From Burkholderiales bacterium (lineage in GTDB: Bacteria; Pseudomonadota; Gammaproteobacteria; Burkholderiales; JACMKV01), in the NCBI GenBank assembly GCA_014379915.1, contig JACMKV010000092.1, positions 1 through 16,049 of the forward strand: a stretch of 16,049 nt of DNA. The letters run 5' to 3'. A program made the position numbers and the translations under genes. How positions within the stretch are numbered: position 1 is the first letter of the stretch; each line of letters starts with the position of its first letter. Under the pieces are notes generated by a model. It did not search any database. It had not been told where the DNA came from and saw only the letters and a list, made by a program, of their open reading frames with translations. Shown in pieces: positions 7,387 through 14,563 of this stretch.

Positions 7387-7416
7387 TTGACCGGGCGTCT
7401 GACGCCATGATCTAAT
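7387..7416 (+). promoter_or_regulatory. Sigma-70-type promoter of tRNA-Val
   Basis: TTGACC (7387-7392), an 18-base spacer, and TCTAAT (7411-7416), each matching consensus at 5 of 6 positions, followed by the GC-rich TCGCGC. The start would fall a few bases before the tRNA at 7426. Layout and discriminator resemble those of the tRNA-Ala/Glu promoter. Confidence 0.7.
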
Positions 7417-7425
7417 TCGCGCTTC

Positions 7426-7500
7426 GGGTGGCTAGCTCAGTGGTAGAGCACTGCCTTCACACGGCAGGGGTCACTGGTTCGAACCCAGTGCCGCCCACCA
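7426..7500 (+). tRNA. tRNA-Val (anticodon CAC)
   Basis: A 75-base cloverleaf. The acceptor GGGTGGC pairs with GCCGCCC (one T-G pair), the D arm is AGCTCAGTGGTAGAGC, the anticodon stem-loop CTGCC-TTCACAC-GGCAG gives CAC, the T arm carries GGTTCGAACC, and CCA is encoded. It reads valine GUG codons. It is divergent from gltX and upstream of ppsR. Confidence 0.97.
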
Positions 7501-7685
7501 ACCTCACCGCAACACGGCAATTCAAGTCGCTTGCTGCTTGCCGCTTGCCAAGTCCACCGCATCGAGCGTTCAAGGACCTCGCACTAAATGGATCGAACGA
7601 GTTAGTCCTGGGAAGCGTAGCCGGGCAAAAACACTTTGTGCTAAAGTGAATATCGCGCATTTGCGACGCTCCCCTGCCCGATACG

Positions 7686-8495
7686 ATGACCCAGCGCGCA
7701 GCCTTCTTCGTTTCAGACCGGACCGGCATTACCGTGGAAGCGCTTGGACACGCGCTTCTGACTCAGTTCGACGACGTTGCCTTCAGTGAAACGGTTTTAC
7801 CCTTCGTCGATACGGTTGAAAAAGCCTATGCGGTCGCGCATCGCATCAACGACAAAGCGGCGGTCGATGGGGCACGCCCGCTGGTGTTCGGCACCCTGGT
7901 CAATCCTCAGATAAGCGCCGTAATCTCTTCGGCAAACGGCCTGTTCCTCGATTGCTTCGAAATCTTCATCTTGCCGCTCGAACTCGAACTCGGCATGAAG
8001 TCATCACATACGATAGGCCGCTCCCACGCCCGTGATCGCCTGGATTATGTGCGCCGTATAGAGGCTGTGAACTTTGCGCTGAATCATGACGCAGGCATTT
8101 CGACGCGCGACTTGACGGAAGCTGACGTCATTCTGGTTGGCGTATCGCGCTGCGGTAAAACACCGATCAGTTTGTATATGGCGATGCACTATGGCGTGCG
8201 CGCGGCAAACTTTCCGTTGAATCCGGAAAACTTCAGCTCGATGCAATTGCCGGCGCCGCTGAAATCGGTTCGGCCCAAGCTTTACGGGCTCACCATCACG
8301 CCTGAGCGCCTGCGGCAGATTCGCAGTGAACGCAATCCTGACGCGGCGATGATCAATTGCGAGTTCGAAGCGCGGGAAGCCGAAGCCCTGATGCGCAAGG
8401 AGGGGATACCGGTCCTCGATACGACCAACAAGTCGATAGAAGAACTGGCAACGACCATTCTGCAGTCGACATCGCTGGCGCGCCACGCCTACTAG
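7686..8495 (+). CDS. ppsR: Phosphoenolpyruvate synthase regulatory protein (DUF299 kinase/pyrophosphorylase)
   Basis: A 269-residue cytoplasmic protein of the PSRP/DUF299 family. These proteins are bifunctional: an ADP-dependent kinase inactivates PEP synthase by phosphorylating a threonine, and a phosphate-dependent pyrophosphorylase reactivates it. They therefore gate gluconeogenic flux from pyruvate. Visible markers are the N-terminal AFFVSDRTGITVEALGHALL, the central LDYVRRIEAVNFALNHDAG, the P-loop GVSRCGKT at 152-159 with TPISLYMAMHYGVRAANFPL after it, and LYGLTITPERLRQIRSER toward the end. Length and domain order are normal. The ATG at 7686 gives the conserved N-terminus, but no clear Shine-Dalgarno precedes it. 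The target gene ppsA is not in the window; in many betaproteobacteria it lies elsewhere or adjacent. The stop codon lies inside a palindrome. Confidence 0.95.
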   Translation: MTQRAAFFVSDRTGITVEALGHALLTQFDDVAFSETVLPFVDTVEKAYAVAHRINDKAAVDGARPLVFGTLVNPQISAVISSANGLFLDCFEIFILPLELELGMKSSHTIGRSHARDRLDYVRRIEAVNFALNHDAGISTRDLTEADVILVGVSRCGKTPISLYMAMHYGVRAANFPLNPENFSSMQLPAPLKSVRPKLYGLTITPERLRQIRSERNPDAAMINCEFEAREAEALMRKEGIPVLDTTNKSIEELATTILQSTSLARHAY

Positions 8496-8514
8496 GGCCT
8501 GTTAACAGGCCCTA
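8493..8514. repeat. Perfect 22-bp palindrome overlapping the ppsR stop
   Basis: The half-site TAGGGCCTGTT (8493-8503) is followed directly by its exact reverse complement AACAGGCCCTA (8504-8514), centred on GTTAAC. The first three bases are the ppsR stop codon. It could be a protein-binding site, a terminator-like hairpin without a T-run, or a trimmed interspersed repeat. It lies in the 29-base gap before the DUF2007 gene. Confidence 0.8.
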
Positions 8515-8524
8515 AGCACAGGCA

Positions 8525-8836
8525 ATGAAGAAACTGTATAGCGCGGCCAATCTTCCCGACGCCCATATCGTTCTGAATCTGCTTGCGAACGAGGGCATCG
8601 AAGCGCGCATTTTCAATCAGAACGCGCAAGGCGGGTTGGGCGAAATTCCCTTCAACGAAGCCTATCCCGAAGTCTGGCTGAGTGACCCGAAAGATTCTGT
8701 CGGGGCCCAAAAAATATTGCTTGAGTACCAACGCGGTCCGGTCGAGATGGGGCTTGCTTCGTGTACTAACTGCGGAGAGGAAAATCCCGGCAACTTTCAA
8801 ATCTGCTGGAATTGCTCGGCAGCATTGGCAGTCTGA
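8525..8836 (+). CDS. DUF2007-domain protein with C-terminal zinc ribbon
   Basis: A 103-residue cytoplasmic protein. Residues 1-70 (MKKLYSAANLPDAHIVLNLL, then ANEGIEARIFNQNAQGGLGE, ending around VWLSDPKDSVGAQKILLEY) match the DUF2007 'putative signal transducing protein' fold, which resembles a small PII/ACT-like domain. The C-terminus holds a four-cysteine zinc ribbon: C80-x2-C83 and C94-x2-C97 (SCTNCGEENPGNFQICWNCS). The family has no established biochemical role. It follows ppsR by 29 bases on the same strand and may be co-transcribed, although a palindrome lies between them. Only a weak AGG precedes the ATG. A bidirectional terminator follows. Confidence 0.88.
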   Translation: MKKLYSAANLPDAHIVLNLLANEGIEARIFNQNAQGGLGEIPFNEAYPEVWLSDPKDSVGAQKILLEYQRGPVEMGLASCTNCGEENPGNFQICWNCSAALAV

Positions 8837-8871
8837 TTTTTCAGATAACCGATCCGGCAAGTTGCATCGGA

Positions 8872-8904
8872 ACGAAAAGGCGCACCCACGATGCGCCTTT
8901 TCGT
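8872..8904. terminator. Bidirectional terminator between convergent transcripts
   Basis: Perfect 13-bp stem ACGAAAAGGCGCA (8872-8884) with TGCGCCTTTTCGT (8892-8904) and a 7-base loop. The A-run and T-run lie inside the stem, which suits termination from either side. It sits between the DUF2007 gene (plus) and the last gene of the formate dehydrogenase operon (minus). Confidence 0.8.
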
Positions 8905-8917
8905 AGAGATCAGCAGC

Positions 8918-9364
8918 TTATTTCGGTTTGTCGTCCTGCGGTTTTTTCTCCGCTGCTTTGCTATCCTTGGACTGTTCGCCTTCGGGATTAGCCGGTGCTG
9001 AGTGCGCCTCGGCACTTTGCCGGGTGCCGCCCTCGGGCGCCAGCACCTTCTGCACGCCCGGATTCGGCACCGCGGCCTGCGGGCTCGAGGCCGGCGTTGC
9101 CGCCGCGGCCGGTGCCGCGACAGGCGTCGGCTTTACAGTGACGCCCTTGGCCTTCTGCTGCTCGATGTAGCGAGCGGCGACACGGTCTTGCGCTTTTGCC
9201 AGATTCGCTTTATCGACCTCCGCGGCGGTTGCGGCCTTGGTTTTCGCCTCTTCGGCCTTAGCCTGAGCCTCCGGAGACGGGAGCGGCAGCTTGGCCCCGG
9301 CGATACCGCTCAACAATCCGAACGCCGCTGCGATGAGAAGCGTGCTCAGTTTCGAAAATCTCAT
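8918..9364 (-). CDS. Small exported Ala/Lys/Pro-rich protein at the end of the formate dehydrogenase operon
   Basis: A 148-residue protein of unknown function. Residues 1-24 form a Sec-type signal peptide (MRFSKLSTLLIAAAFGLLSG then IAGA) with likely cleavage before KLPLPSPEA. A charged, probably helical segment follows (about 30-72, EAQAKAEEAKTKAATAAEVD and AARYIEQQKAKG). After that comes a low-complexity tail rich in Ala, Pro, Lys and Asp (75-148), without cysteines or metal motifs. The start at 9364 is chosen because it begins the signal peptide and has AAGGA seven bases upstream; the frame is open further but that part is antisense overlap of fdhC. It begins 32 bases after the fdhC stop, so it is probably the last gene of the operon. 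It is likely periplasmic and may help assemble or anchor the complex, but nothing in the sequence proves this. Confidence 0.8.
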   Translation of the reverse strand: MRFSKLSTLLIAAAFGLLSGIAGAKLPLPSPEAQAKAEEAKTKAATAAEVDKANLAKAQDRVAARYIEQQKAKGVTVKPTPVAAPAAAATPASSPQAAVPNPGVQKVLAPEGGTRQSAEAHSAPANPEGEQSKDSKAAEKKPQDDKPK

Positions 9365-9396
9365 GGCTGATTCCTTATTGAAGGAAGAGAATGGTC

Positions 9397-10476
9397 TTAC
9401 CCGTGTTGCGGCTGCGCACGAGGGCCGGGTGTCGAGTGAGTCGACGGCGATGCAACGACATTTCGCGCTTTCAGATCGTCGTACCAGTATTCGTGATGCT
9501 CCCTGGCCCAGGTTTCGTCGACGGTACCATGTCGCATGGCTCGATATGCGCCCTGCATGCCTATGGTGCCGAGGTAAATATGTCCGAGCGATGCCGCCAT
9601 ATAGAACAAAGCGGCTACCCCATGCACTATATTGGCTTGCTGCATCAAACCGCGCCCCTGATCGAAGTTCGGAAAGTCGAGAATCAGGCCGGATGCGCTG
9701 ACTACGATGCCGAGCAAAGTCACACCGCCCCAAAACCAGAGCTTTTCACCTGCATTGTATTTGCCGGCCGGCACGTGCTCGCCGCTGACCATGCCGCCGC
9801 CTTTTTTTATCCACTTCCAGTCGTAGACGCGCCAGAAATTGCCGCCGACAAACGTAAAGAACATCAACACGGTGCAAAATACGAACAGCGGTCCGACAAA
9901 GTTGTGCAGATTTTTCGAGACGATTGCGATCCACGAAAACAAGGTATAGCCGAACAGCGGCAGCACAATGTACTTGCCGAACAACATCAGAATCCCCGAA
10001 AACGCCAGGACCACGAAGCTGATCGCCGTAAGCCAATGGATCAGCCGCTCCCAACTCGTAAAGCGTTGGATCAGCCGCCCCGAAGGCGGACTGTGCATCT
10101 TCAATGATCCGCGCCAGGCAAAAAACAGCAGGATGGCGGCGGGCACGACCAGCAACAGGATACCGCCATACAAAATCACCGGCCCATTGCGTAGCGTACG
10201 CCACGCCTCGCCTTGCGGTTGTACGAGTACGCCGGTCTCGATACCCTTGACTTGCGTGATGCCGGGATCTCCCGAGCGCACCTCGCGCCACAGCGGCGCG
10301 TTGTTGAATGGTTGCGTCTGCTGACGCTCGACCTGATTGGTCGTTCGCTCGTCGGACGATGAAGGCGGCGACGTCACATAGGGCTGCTTCTCGTCCGCCC
10401 ACACCGGAACCACGCTTGCGAGCGTCAAAACCAACAGCAAATGCGACAACGCGGTCAGCACAACTCTGCTCGACAT
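9397..10476 (-). CDS. fdhC: Formate dehydrogenase cytochrome b subunit (gamma)
   Basis: A 359-residue membrane cytochrome b556-type subunit that takes electrons from FdhB and reduces quinone. It has a signal-like N-terminus ending VPVWA (27), then a periplasmic segment (28-96) with GIETGVLVQPQGEAWRTLRN. Five hydrophobic helices follow, at about 98-121, 147-167, 191-211, 245-266 and 283-305. The haem-ligand-type histidines H147, H191, H285 and H299 lie in the conserved contexts ERLIHW, LHNFVGP, VHGVAAL and LGHIYLG. The E. coli FdnI subunit has only four helices, so this protein has an extra N-terminal part. The tail (340-359) is Pro/His-rich. The ATG at 10476 is preceded by GGAGGG. It starts 18 bases after the small lipoprotein gene in the same operon. 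Confidence 0.95.
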   Translation of the reverse strand: MSSRVVLTALSHLLLVLTLASVVPVWADEKQPYVTSPPSSSDERTTNQVERQQTQPFNNAPLWREVRSGDPGITQVKGIETGVLVQPQGEAWRTLRNGPVILYGGILLLVVPAAILLFFAWRGSLKMHSPPSGRLIQRFTSWERLIHWLTAISFVVLAFSGILMLFGKYIVLPLFGYTLFSWIAIVSKNLHNFVGPLFVFCTVLMFFTFVGGNFWRVYDWKWIKKGGGMVSGEHVPAGKYNAGEKLWFWGGVTLLGIVVSASGLILDFPNFDQGRGLMQQANIVHGVAALFYMAASLGHIYLGTIGMQGAYRAMRHGTVDETWAREHHEYWYDDLKARNVVASPSTHSTPGPRAQPQHG

Positions 10477-10494
10477 ATATGGCCCTCCGCCCGT

Positions 10495-10725
10495 TTAGTT
10501 GATGCGCTGATATTCGTTCTGCGCGAGATTGCGCTGGCGCATCTGCATTTCCCACGCGGTCTGATCGCCTTTGAAACGTTCGTTTTCCCACGCCAGGCTG
10601 TCGGGTTTGCCCTGATATTTGCCCTGCTTGTAGTTGACGACTTGCGGTTTTTCGCCGCAGCCGGCAACACCCAGCGCAACCAGGCAGACCGCTAAAGGAA
10701 TCGCGAGCAGACGTCGAACGGTCAT
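10495..10725 (-). CDS. Small conserved-looking lipoprotein in the formate dehydrogenase operon
   Basis: A 76-residue protein of unknown function. It has a lipoprotein signal MTVRRLLAIPLAVCLVALGV with lipobox VAGC (Cys23), and a short mature part of about 54 residues rich in Gln, Asn, Lys and Trp (GEKPQVVNYKQGKYQGKPDS, then LAWENERFKGDQTAWEMQMR). No cofactor motif is visible. Residue 24 after the Cys is Gly, so outer-membrane sorting or inner-membrane retention cannot be told with certainty. Its ATG overlaps the fdhB stop (ATGA, 10725-10722), it has a strong AGGAGG eight bases upstream, and fdhC follows after 18 bases. The tight coupling implies a role in the same complex, perhaps as membrane tether or assembly factor for the catalytic module (inference). 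Confidence 0.88.
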   Translation of the reverse strand: MTVRRLLAIPLAVCLVALGVAGCGEKPQVVNYKQGKYQGKPDSLAWENERFKGDQTAWEMQMRQRNLAQNEYQRIN

Positions 10726-11363
10726 GACTTGTTCCCTCCTTGCGGTTGCTGTTGCGGCGGCGTTTGCGGCTGCTGATCCGGCCTGCCGTAAGCGGTCCCC
10801 CAGCCCCAGACTTCGGAGCCTTTGCCGCGACGCGTAACGCGGGTACGGTAGATGTCGGCAATCACATCGCCATCGCCGCCCAGCAATGCCTTGGTCGAAC
10901 ACATTTCCGCGCACGCCGGGAGCTTGCCTTCGGACAAACGATTGCGGCCGTATTTTTTGAATTCGGCCTCCGAGCCGTTGGCCTCGGGTCCGCCGGCGCA
11001 GAACGTGCATTTGTCCATCTTGCCGCGCAAGCCGAAAGCCCCATCCTGCGGAAACTGCGGCGCACCGAACGGACAAGCGTAAAAGCAATAGCCGCAGCCT
11101 ATGCATAAGTCCTTGTCGTGCAGGACGACGCCTTCCGCGGTTTTGTAGAAGCAATCGACCGGGCAAACCGCCATGCACGGCGCGTCCGAACAATGCATGC
11201 ACGCCACCGACATCGACCGTTCGCCGGGAACGCCGTCGTTCAGCGTGACGACGCGGCGTCGATTCACACCCCACGGCACTTCGTTCTCGTTTTTGCACGC
11301 AGTCACGCAACCGTTGCATTCGATGCAGCGCTCCGCATCACACAGAAATTTCATTCTTGCCAT
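10722..11363 (-). CDS. fdhB: Formate dehydrogenase iron-sulfur subunit (beta)
   Basis: A 213-residue electron-transfer subunit with sixteen cysteines in four 4Fe-4S sets: C13/C16/C19/C23, C55/C58/C63/C67, C87/C90/C93/C97, and C119/C122/C151/C155. The last set is the split CxxC...CxxxC arrangement typical of FdnH/DmsB-like subunits. It would carry electrons from FdhA to the haems of FdhC on the periplasmic side. Unlike E. coli FdnH it has no C-terminal transmembrane helix; it ends instead in a Pro/Gln-rich tail (196-213). There is no signal peptide, so it is probably exported folded together with the Tat-bearing FdhA. The ATG at 11363 has GAGGAG seven bases upstream; M4 is a possible alternative. 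The gene starts 29 bases after fdhA and overlaps the lipoprotein gene by four bases. Confidence 0.96.
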   Translation of the reverse strand: MARMKFLCDAERCIECNGCVTACKNENEVPWGVNRRRVVTLNDGVPGERSMSVACMHCSDAPCMAVCPVDCFYKTAEGVVLHDKDLCIGCGYCFYACPFGAPQFPQDGAFGLRGKMDKCTFCAGGPEANGSEAEFKKYGRNRLSEGKLPACAEMCSTKALLGGDGDVIADIYRTRVTRRGKGSEVWGWGTAYGRPDQQPQTPPQQQPQGGNKS

Positions 11364-11392
11364 GATCTAACTCCTCGCTGAGTGATGTTTGT

Positions 11393-14287
11393 CTACGCCT
11401 TGGCAAAACGGCACAAGGTGGTTTTGGTTTCCTGCATCATGGTGACGGCGTCATAGCCGTAAGTCGTCGCGGTGTTGACCGATTCACCGCGGACGATCGG
11501 CGCAGCGCCTTCCGGGTACTTGTCGAGCAGATCCTTACCCATCCACCAGCCTGAGAAGTGGAAAGGTAGAAACACGGTTCCGGCCCCTACTCGCTCGGTC
11601 ACTTGCGCGCGGACTTTTAGCCGCGCCTTGGTCGGCGTTTCGACCCAGATGTATTCACCATTGCGAACGCCCTTGTCATTGGCATCTTTCGGGTTGATCT
11701 CGGCGAACATCTCTTGCTGCAGCTCCGCGAGCCACGGGTTGGAGCGGGTTTCCTCGCCGCCGCCTTCGTATTCGACGAGGCGTCCGCTGGTCATGATCAG
11801 CGGATAGTCTTTCGAGTAATCGGCGGCCTGCTGGAGGGTCTTGTAGAGCGTCGGCAAGCGCCAGAACACTTTCTTGTCGTCGTGACTCGGATACTTGGCG
11901 ACCAGATCGGGGCGCGGCGAGAAGATTGGTTCGCGATGCAGCGGCACCGGATCCGGGAAATTCCACACGACCGCACGCGCCTTGCCGTTGCCGAACGGCG
12001 CGCAGCCGTGTTTGATGGCGACGCGGATGATGCCGCCCGACAGATCGGTTTTCCAGTTTTTACCTTCTGCCTTGGCTTTCTCGGCATCAGTCAGCTCTTC
12101 CCACCAGCCGAGTTTTTTAAGCAGCACGTGATCGAACTCCGGATAGCCGGTGGTCAGATCGGCATTCTTCGAATGCGAGCCATCTTCTGCCAGCAGACTG
12201 ACACCGTCGCGCTCGATACCGAAGCCGGCGCGGAAATTGAGGCCGCCGTCCTTGACCTCTTTCGAAGTGTCATACAGGTTCGGCGTGCCCGGATGCTTGA
12301 GTTCAGGCGTGCCCCAGCACGGCCATGGCAGGCCGAAGTAGTCACCATCGCACGGGCCGCCTTTGGCGCGCAGCGTCTTCACGTCGAAGGTATGCATGTT
12401 CTTCATATGCAGCTTCAGGCGCTCAGGCGACTGACCCGAGTAACCTATGGTGAAGGTGCCGCGATTGATTTCGCGCAAGCTGTCTTCCATGCTCGGCACG
12501 TTATTGGTGACCTTGATGTTCTTAAACATCTCCTTGTCGAAACCGAATTTCTTCGAGAACAGATACATGATCTCGTGATCGGTCTTCGATTCGAACAACG
12601 GTTCGATGACTTTCTCGCGCCATTGCAGAGAGCGGTTCGACGCCGTACACGAACCTTCGCATTCGAACTGGGTCGCCGCCGGCAGCAAATAAACGCCGTC
12701 CTGCCTGACCATCGCCGCCATCGCCGCAGTCGCGGACGGATAGGGATCGACCACGACGATCAAATCGAGCTTTTTCATCGCTTCGACCATCTCGACGCCG
12801 CGCGTCTGGCTGTTTGGCGCATGGCCCCAATAAACCACTGCGCGCAGATTCGGTTCCTGGTCGATGTTTTCGTTTTTCTCGAGCACGCCGTCGATCCAGC
12901 GCGAAACCGTCATGCCCGGTTTTTCCATCATCTCTTTCGAAACGTAACGGCCTTTCAGCCATTCGTAATCGACGCCCCAGACCGCGGCCCAGTGTTTCCA
13001 TGAACCCTCGGCCAGACCATAGTAGCCGGGCAGCGAATCGGGGTTCGGGCCGACGTCGGTTGCGCCCTGAACGTTATCGTGACCGCGGTAAATGTTGGTG
13101 CCGCCGCCCGAGACGCCGATGTTGCCGAGGGCGAGCTGCAAGATGCAGCTGGCACGCACGACCGCATTGCCGATCGTGTGCTGGGTCTGACCCATCGCCC
13201 AGATGATGAAACCGGGCTTGTTTTTGGCCATGGTTTCGGCGACTTTGAGCACGTCCGCCTCGGGCATGCCGCACGCGTTCTCGACGACGTCGGGCGTCCA
13301 CTTCATGACTTCTTCGCGGACCTTGTCCATGCCGAACACGCGGGCCTGGATGAATTCCTTGTCTTCCCACCCGTTATTGAAGATGTGATAGAGCATCCCG
13401 TAAATGAACGGGATATCAGTGCCCGAACGGATGCGGAAAAACATGTCGGCCTTGGCCGCCGTGCGCGTGAAACGCGGGTCGACGACGATGACTTTAGCGC
13501 CGTTCTCCTTCGCATGCAGCGTATGCAGCATCGAAACCGGATGCGCCTCCGCCGCATTGCTGCCGAGGAACAGCAGCGATTTCGAGTTGGCCTCGTCGTT
13601 GTACGAATTGGTCATCGCGCCATAGCCCCAGGTGTTGGCTACCCCCGCCACAGTAGTCGAATGGCAGATACGCGCCTGGTGATCGATATTGTTGGAGCCG
13701 AACATGCGCGCGAACTTGCACAGCAGATACGCTTGTTCGTTGTTGTGCTTCGACGATCCGATCCAGTAGACCGCTTCCGGCGAGCTTTCCTTGCGGATCG
13801 CGAGCAGCTTATCGCCGACTTCGTTGATCGCCTGGTCCCACGAAATCTTTTGATACTTGCCGTTGACGAGCTTCATCGGGTATTTCAGCCGATGCTCACC
13901 ATGGCCGTGCTCGCGTACCGACGCACCCTTCGCGCAATGCGCTCCGAGATTCAGCGGCGAATCGAATACCGGTTCCTGACGCACCCAGACGCCGTTCTCG
14001 ACAACCGCATCCACCGCGCAGCCCACCGAACAGTGCGTACAGACCGTGCGTCTGACTACAACCTCACCGCCCTGCGCCGGCTTTGCATCGGCAGCCTTCG
14101 CTTCGCTGATCATATTGAACGGCAGTTGGCTGAGCGCAGCACCGGCGCCAGCGGCGACACCCGAACGTTTGAGAAAGGTACGGCGATCCATGGTCGCAGC
14201 CAGAAAGCCGGTGGCGTGCCGGCTCAGGCGCTTGCTGCCGCTGGCGCCTTTTCCCATTTCGGTCGTGAACTTTTTGGTTAGCAGCAT
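11393..14287 (-). CDS. fdhA: Formate dehydrogenase catalytic subunit (alpha), Mo/W-bis-MGD, Cys type
   Basis: A 964-residue periplasmic subunit that oxidises formate to CO2. A Tat signal, DRRTFLKRSGVAAGAGAALS (34-53), is preceded by a 32-residue basic extension. The proximal 4Fe-4S ligands are C83, C86, C90 and C118. The metal ligand and catalytic pair are C208-H209 in HQARICHSTTVAG, encoded TGC, so this is a cysteine enzyme and not a selenocysteine one. Further family blocks are NAAEAHPVSM, VVDPRFTRTAAKAD, RSGTDIPFIYG, MGQTQHTIGNAVVR and GGTNIYRGHDNVQGATD. A C-terminal MGD-binding domain runs from about residue 800. The length is close to that of E. coli FdnG. The ATG at 14287 has a GAGGAG-type ribosome site; a start at M33 would also leave a Tat signal but has no ribosome site. 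The gene lies between fdhX and fdhB. Confidence 0.97.
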   Translation of the reverse strand: MLLTKKFTTEMGKGASGSKRLSRHATGFLAATMDRRTFLKRSGVAAGAGAALSQLPFNMISEAKAADAKPAQGGEVVVRRTVCTHCSVGCAVDAVVENGVWVRQEPVFDSPLNLGAHCAKGASVREHGHGEHRLKYPMKLVNGKYQKISWDQAINEVGDKLLAIRKESSPEAVYWIGSSKHNNEQAYLLCKFARMFGSNNIDHQARICHSTTVAGVANTWGYGAMTNSYNDEANSKSLLFLGSNAAEAHPVSMLHTLHAKENGAKVIVVDPRFTRTAAKADMFFRIRSGTDIPFIYGMLYHIFNNGWEDKEFIQARVFGMDKVREEVMKWTPDVVENACGMPEADVLKVAETMAKNKPGFIIWAMGQTQHTIGNAVVRASCILQLALGNIGVSGGGTNIYRGHDNVQGATDVGPNPDSLPGYYGLAEGSWKHWAAVWGVDYEWLKGRYVSKEMMEKPGMTVSRWIDGVLEKNENIDQEPNLRAVVYWGHAPNSQTRGVEMVEAMKKLDLIVVVDPYPSATAAMAAMVRQDGVYLLPAATQFECEGSCTASNRSLQWREKVIEPLFESKTDHEIMYLFSKKFGFDKEMFKNIKVTNNVPSMEDSLREINRGTFTIGYSGQSPERLKLHMKNMHTFDVKTLRAKGGPCDGDYFGLPWPCWGTPELKHPGTPNLYDTSKEVKDGGLNFRAGFGIERDGVSLLAEDGSHSKNADLTTGYPEFDHVLLKKLGWWEELTDAEKAKAEGKNWKTDLSGGIIRVAIKHGCAPFGNGKARAVVWNFPDPVPLHREPIFSPRPDLVAKYPSHDDKKVFWRLPTLYKTLQQAADYSKDYPLIMTSGRLVEYEGGGEETRSNPWLAELQQEMFAEINPKDANDKGVRNGEYIWVETPTKARLKVRAQVTERVGAGTVFLPFHFSGWWMGKDLLDKYPEGAAPIVRGESVNTATTYGYDAVTMMQETKTTLCRFAKA

Positions 14288-14304
14288 GTCGGCTCTCCTC
14301 GCGA

Positions 14305-14520
14305 TCAGACTTGAGTGGTTCGGTAGTAGTTACGGATGTGGCTGGTGAGCTTGTAGCCGTTGTCGGCCGGCTTGTCGCTGGCACTGCCGGCTGCAAGCTT
14401 TTCCGGCTCGGCTTGCCCTTTCAGTACGACCGCGACCGCTGCCGCGGCGCCGCCCAATCCCAACGTCGCAATGAATTTTCTACGGCTGGTGCTGGTTGTC
14501 TTGCTAGCTGTGCTCATCAT
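14305..14520 (-). CDS. fdhX: Small Tat-signal protein of formate dehydrogenase operons
   Basis: A 71-residue protein. Residues 12-34 are a Tat-type signal (SRRKFIATLGLGGAAAAVAV), and the C-terminus NGYKLTSHIRNYYRTTQV matches the short conserved tail of the 'formate dehydrogenase region TAT target' family. These genes sit directly before the catalytic subunit gene in many proteobacterial operons and are named fdhX in some species. The function is not settled; an accessory or small structural role in the exported complex is assumed. The start ATG-ATG at 14520 has GAGGAG a few bases upstream. fdhA begins 17 bases after its stop. Confidence 0.9.
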   Translation of the reverse strand: MMSTASKTTSTSRRKFIATLGLGGAAAAVAVVLKGQAEPEKLAAGSASDKPADNGYKLTSHIRNYYRTTQV

Positions 14521-14563
14521 TGTTCTCCTCGAACTTGTTTGCCCACCGGTTACCGTTTTATAA

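Noticed and set aside
8918..9733. Longer version of the exported Ala/Lys/Pro-rich protein starting at 9733.
   Set aside because: The extra N-terminal part overlaps fdhC in another frame and has no domain. The ATG at 9364 starts a proper signal peptide with a ribosome site.
13660..13680. Possible selenocysteine codon at the FdhA active site.
   Set aside because: The codon is TGC, an ordinary cysteine, in the context RICHST.
11714..14281. Long plus-strand open frames (11714-13003 and 13079-14281) antisense to fdhA.
   Set aside because: They are frame shadows of a strongly conserved GC-rich gene. Their translations are Arg/Val/Asp/His-rich without any domain, and fdhA on the other strand is unambiguous.
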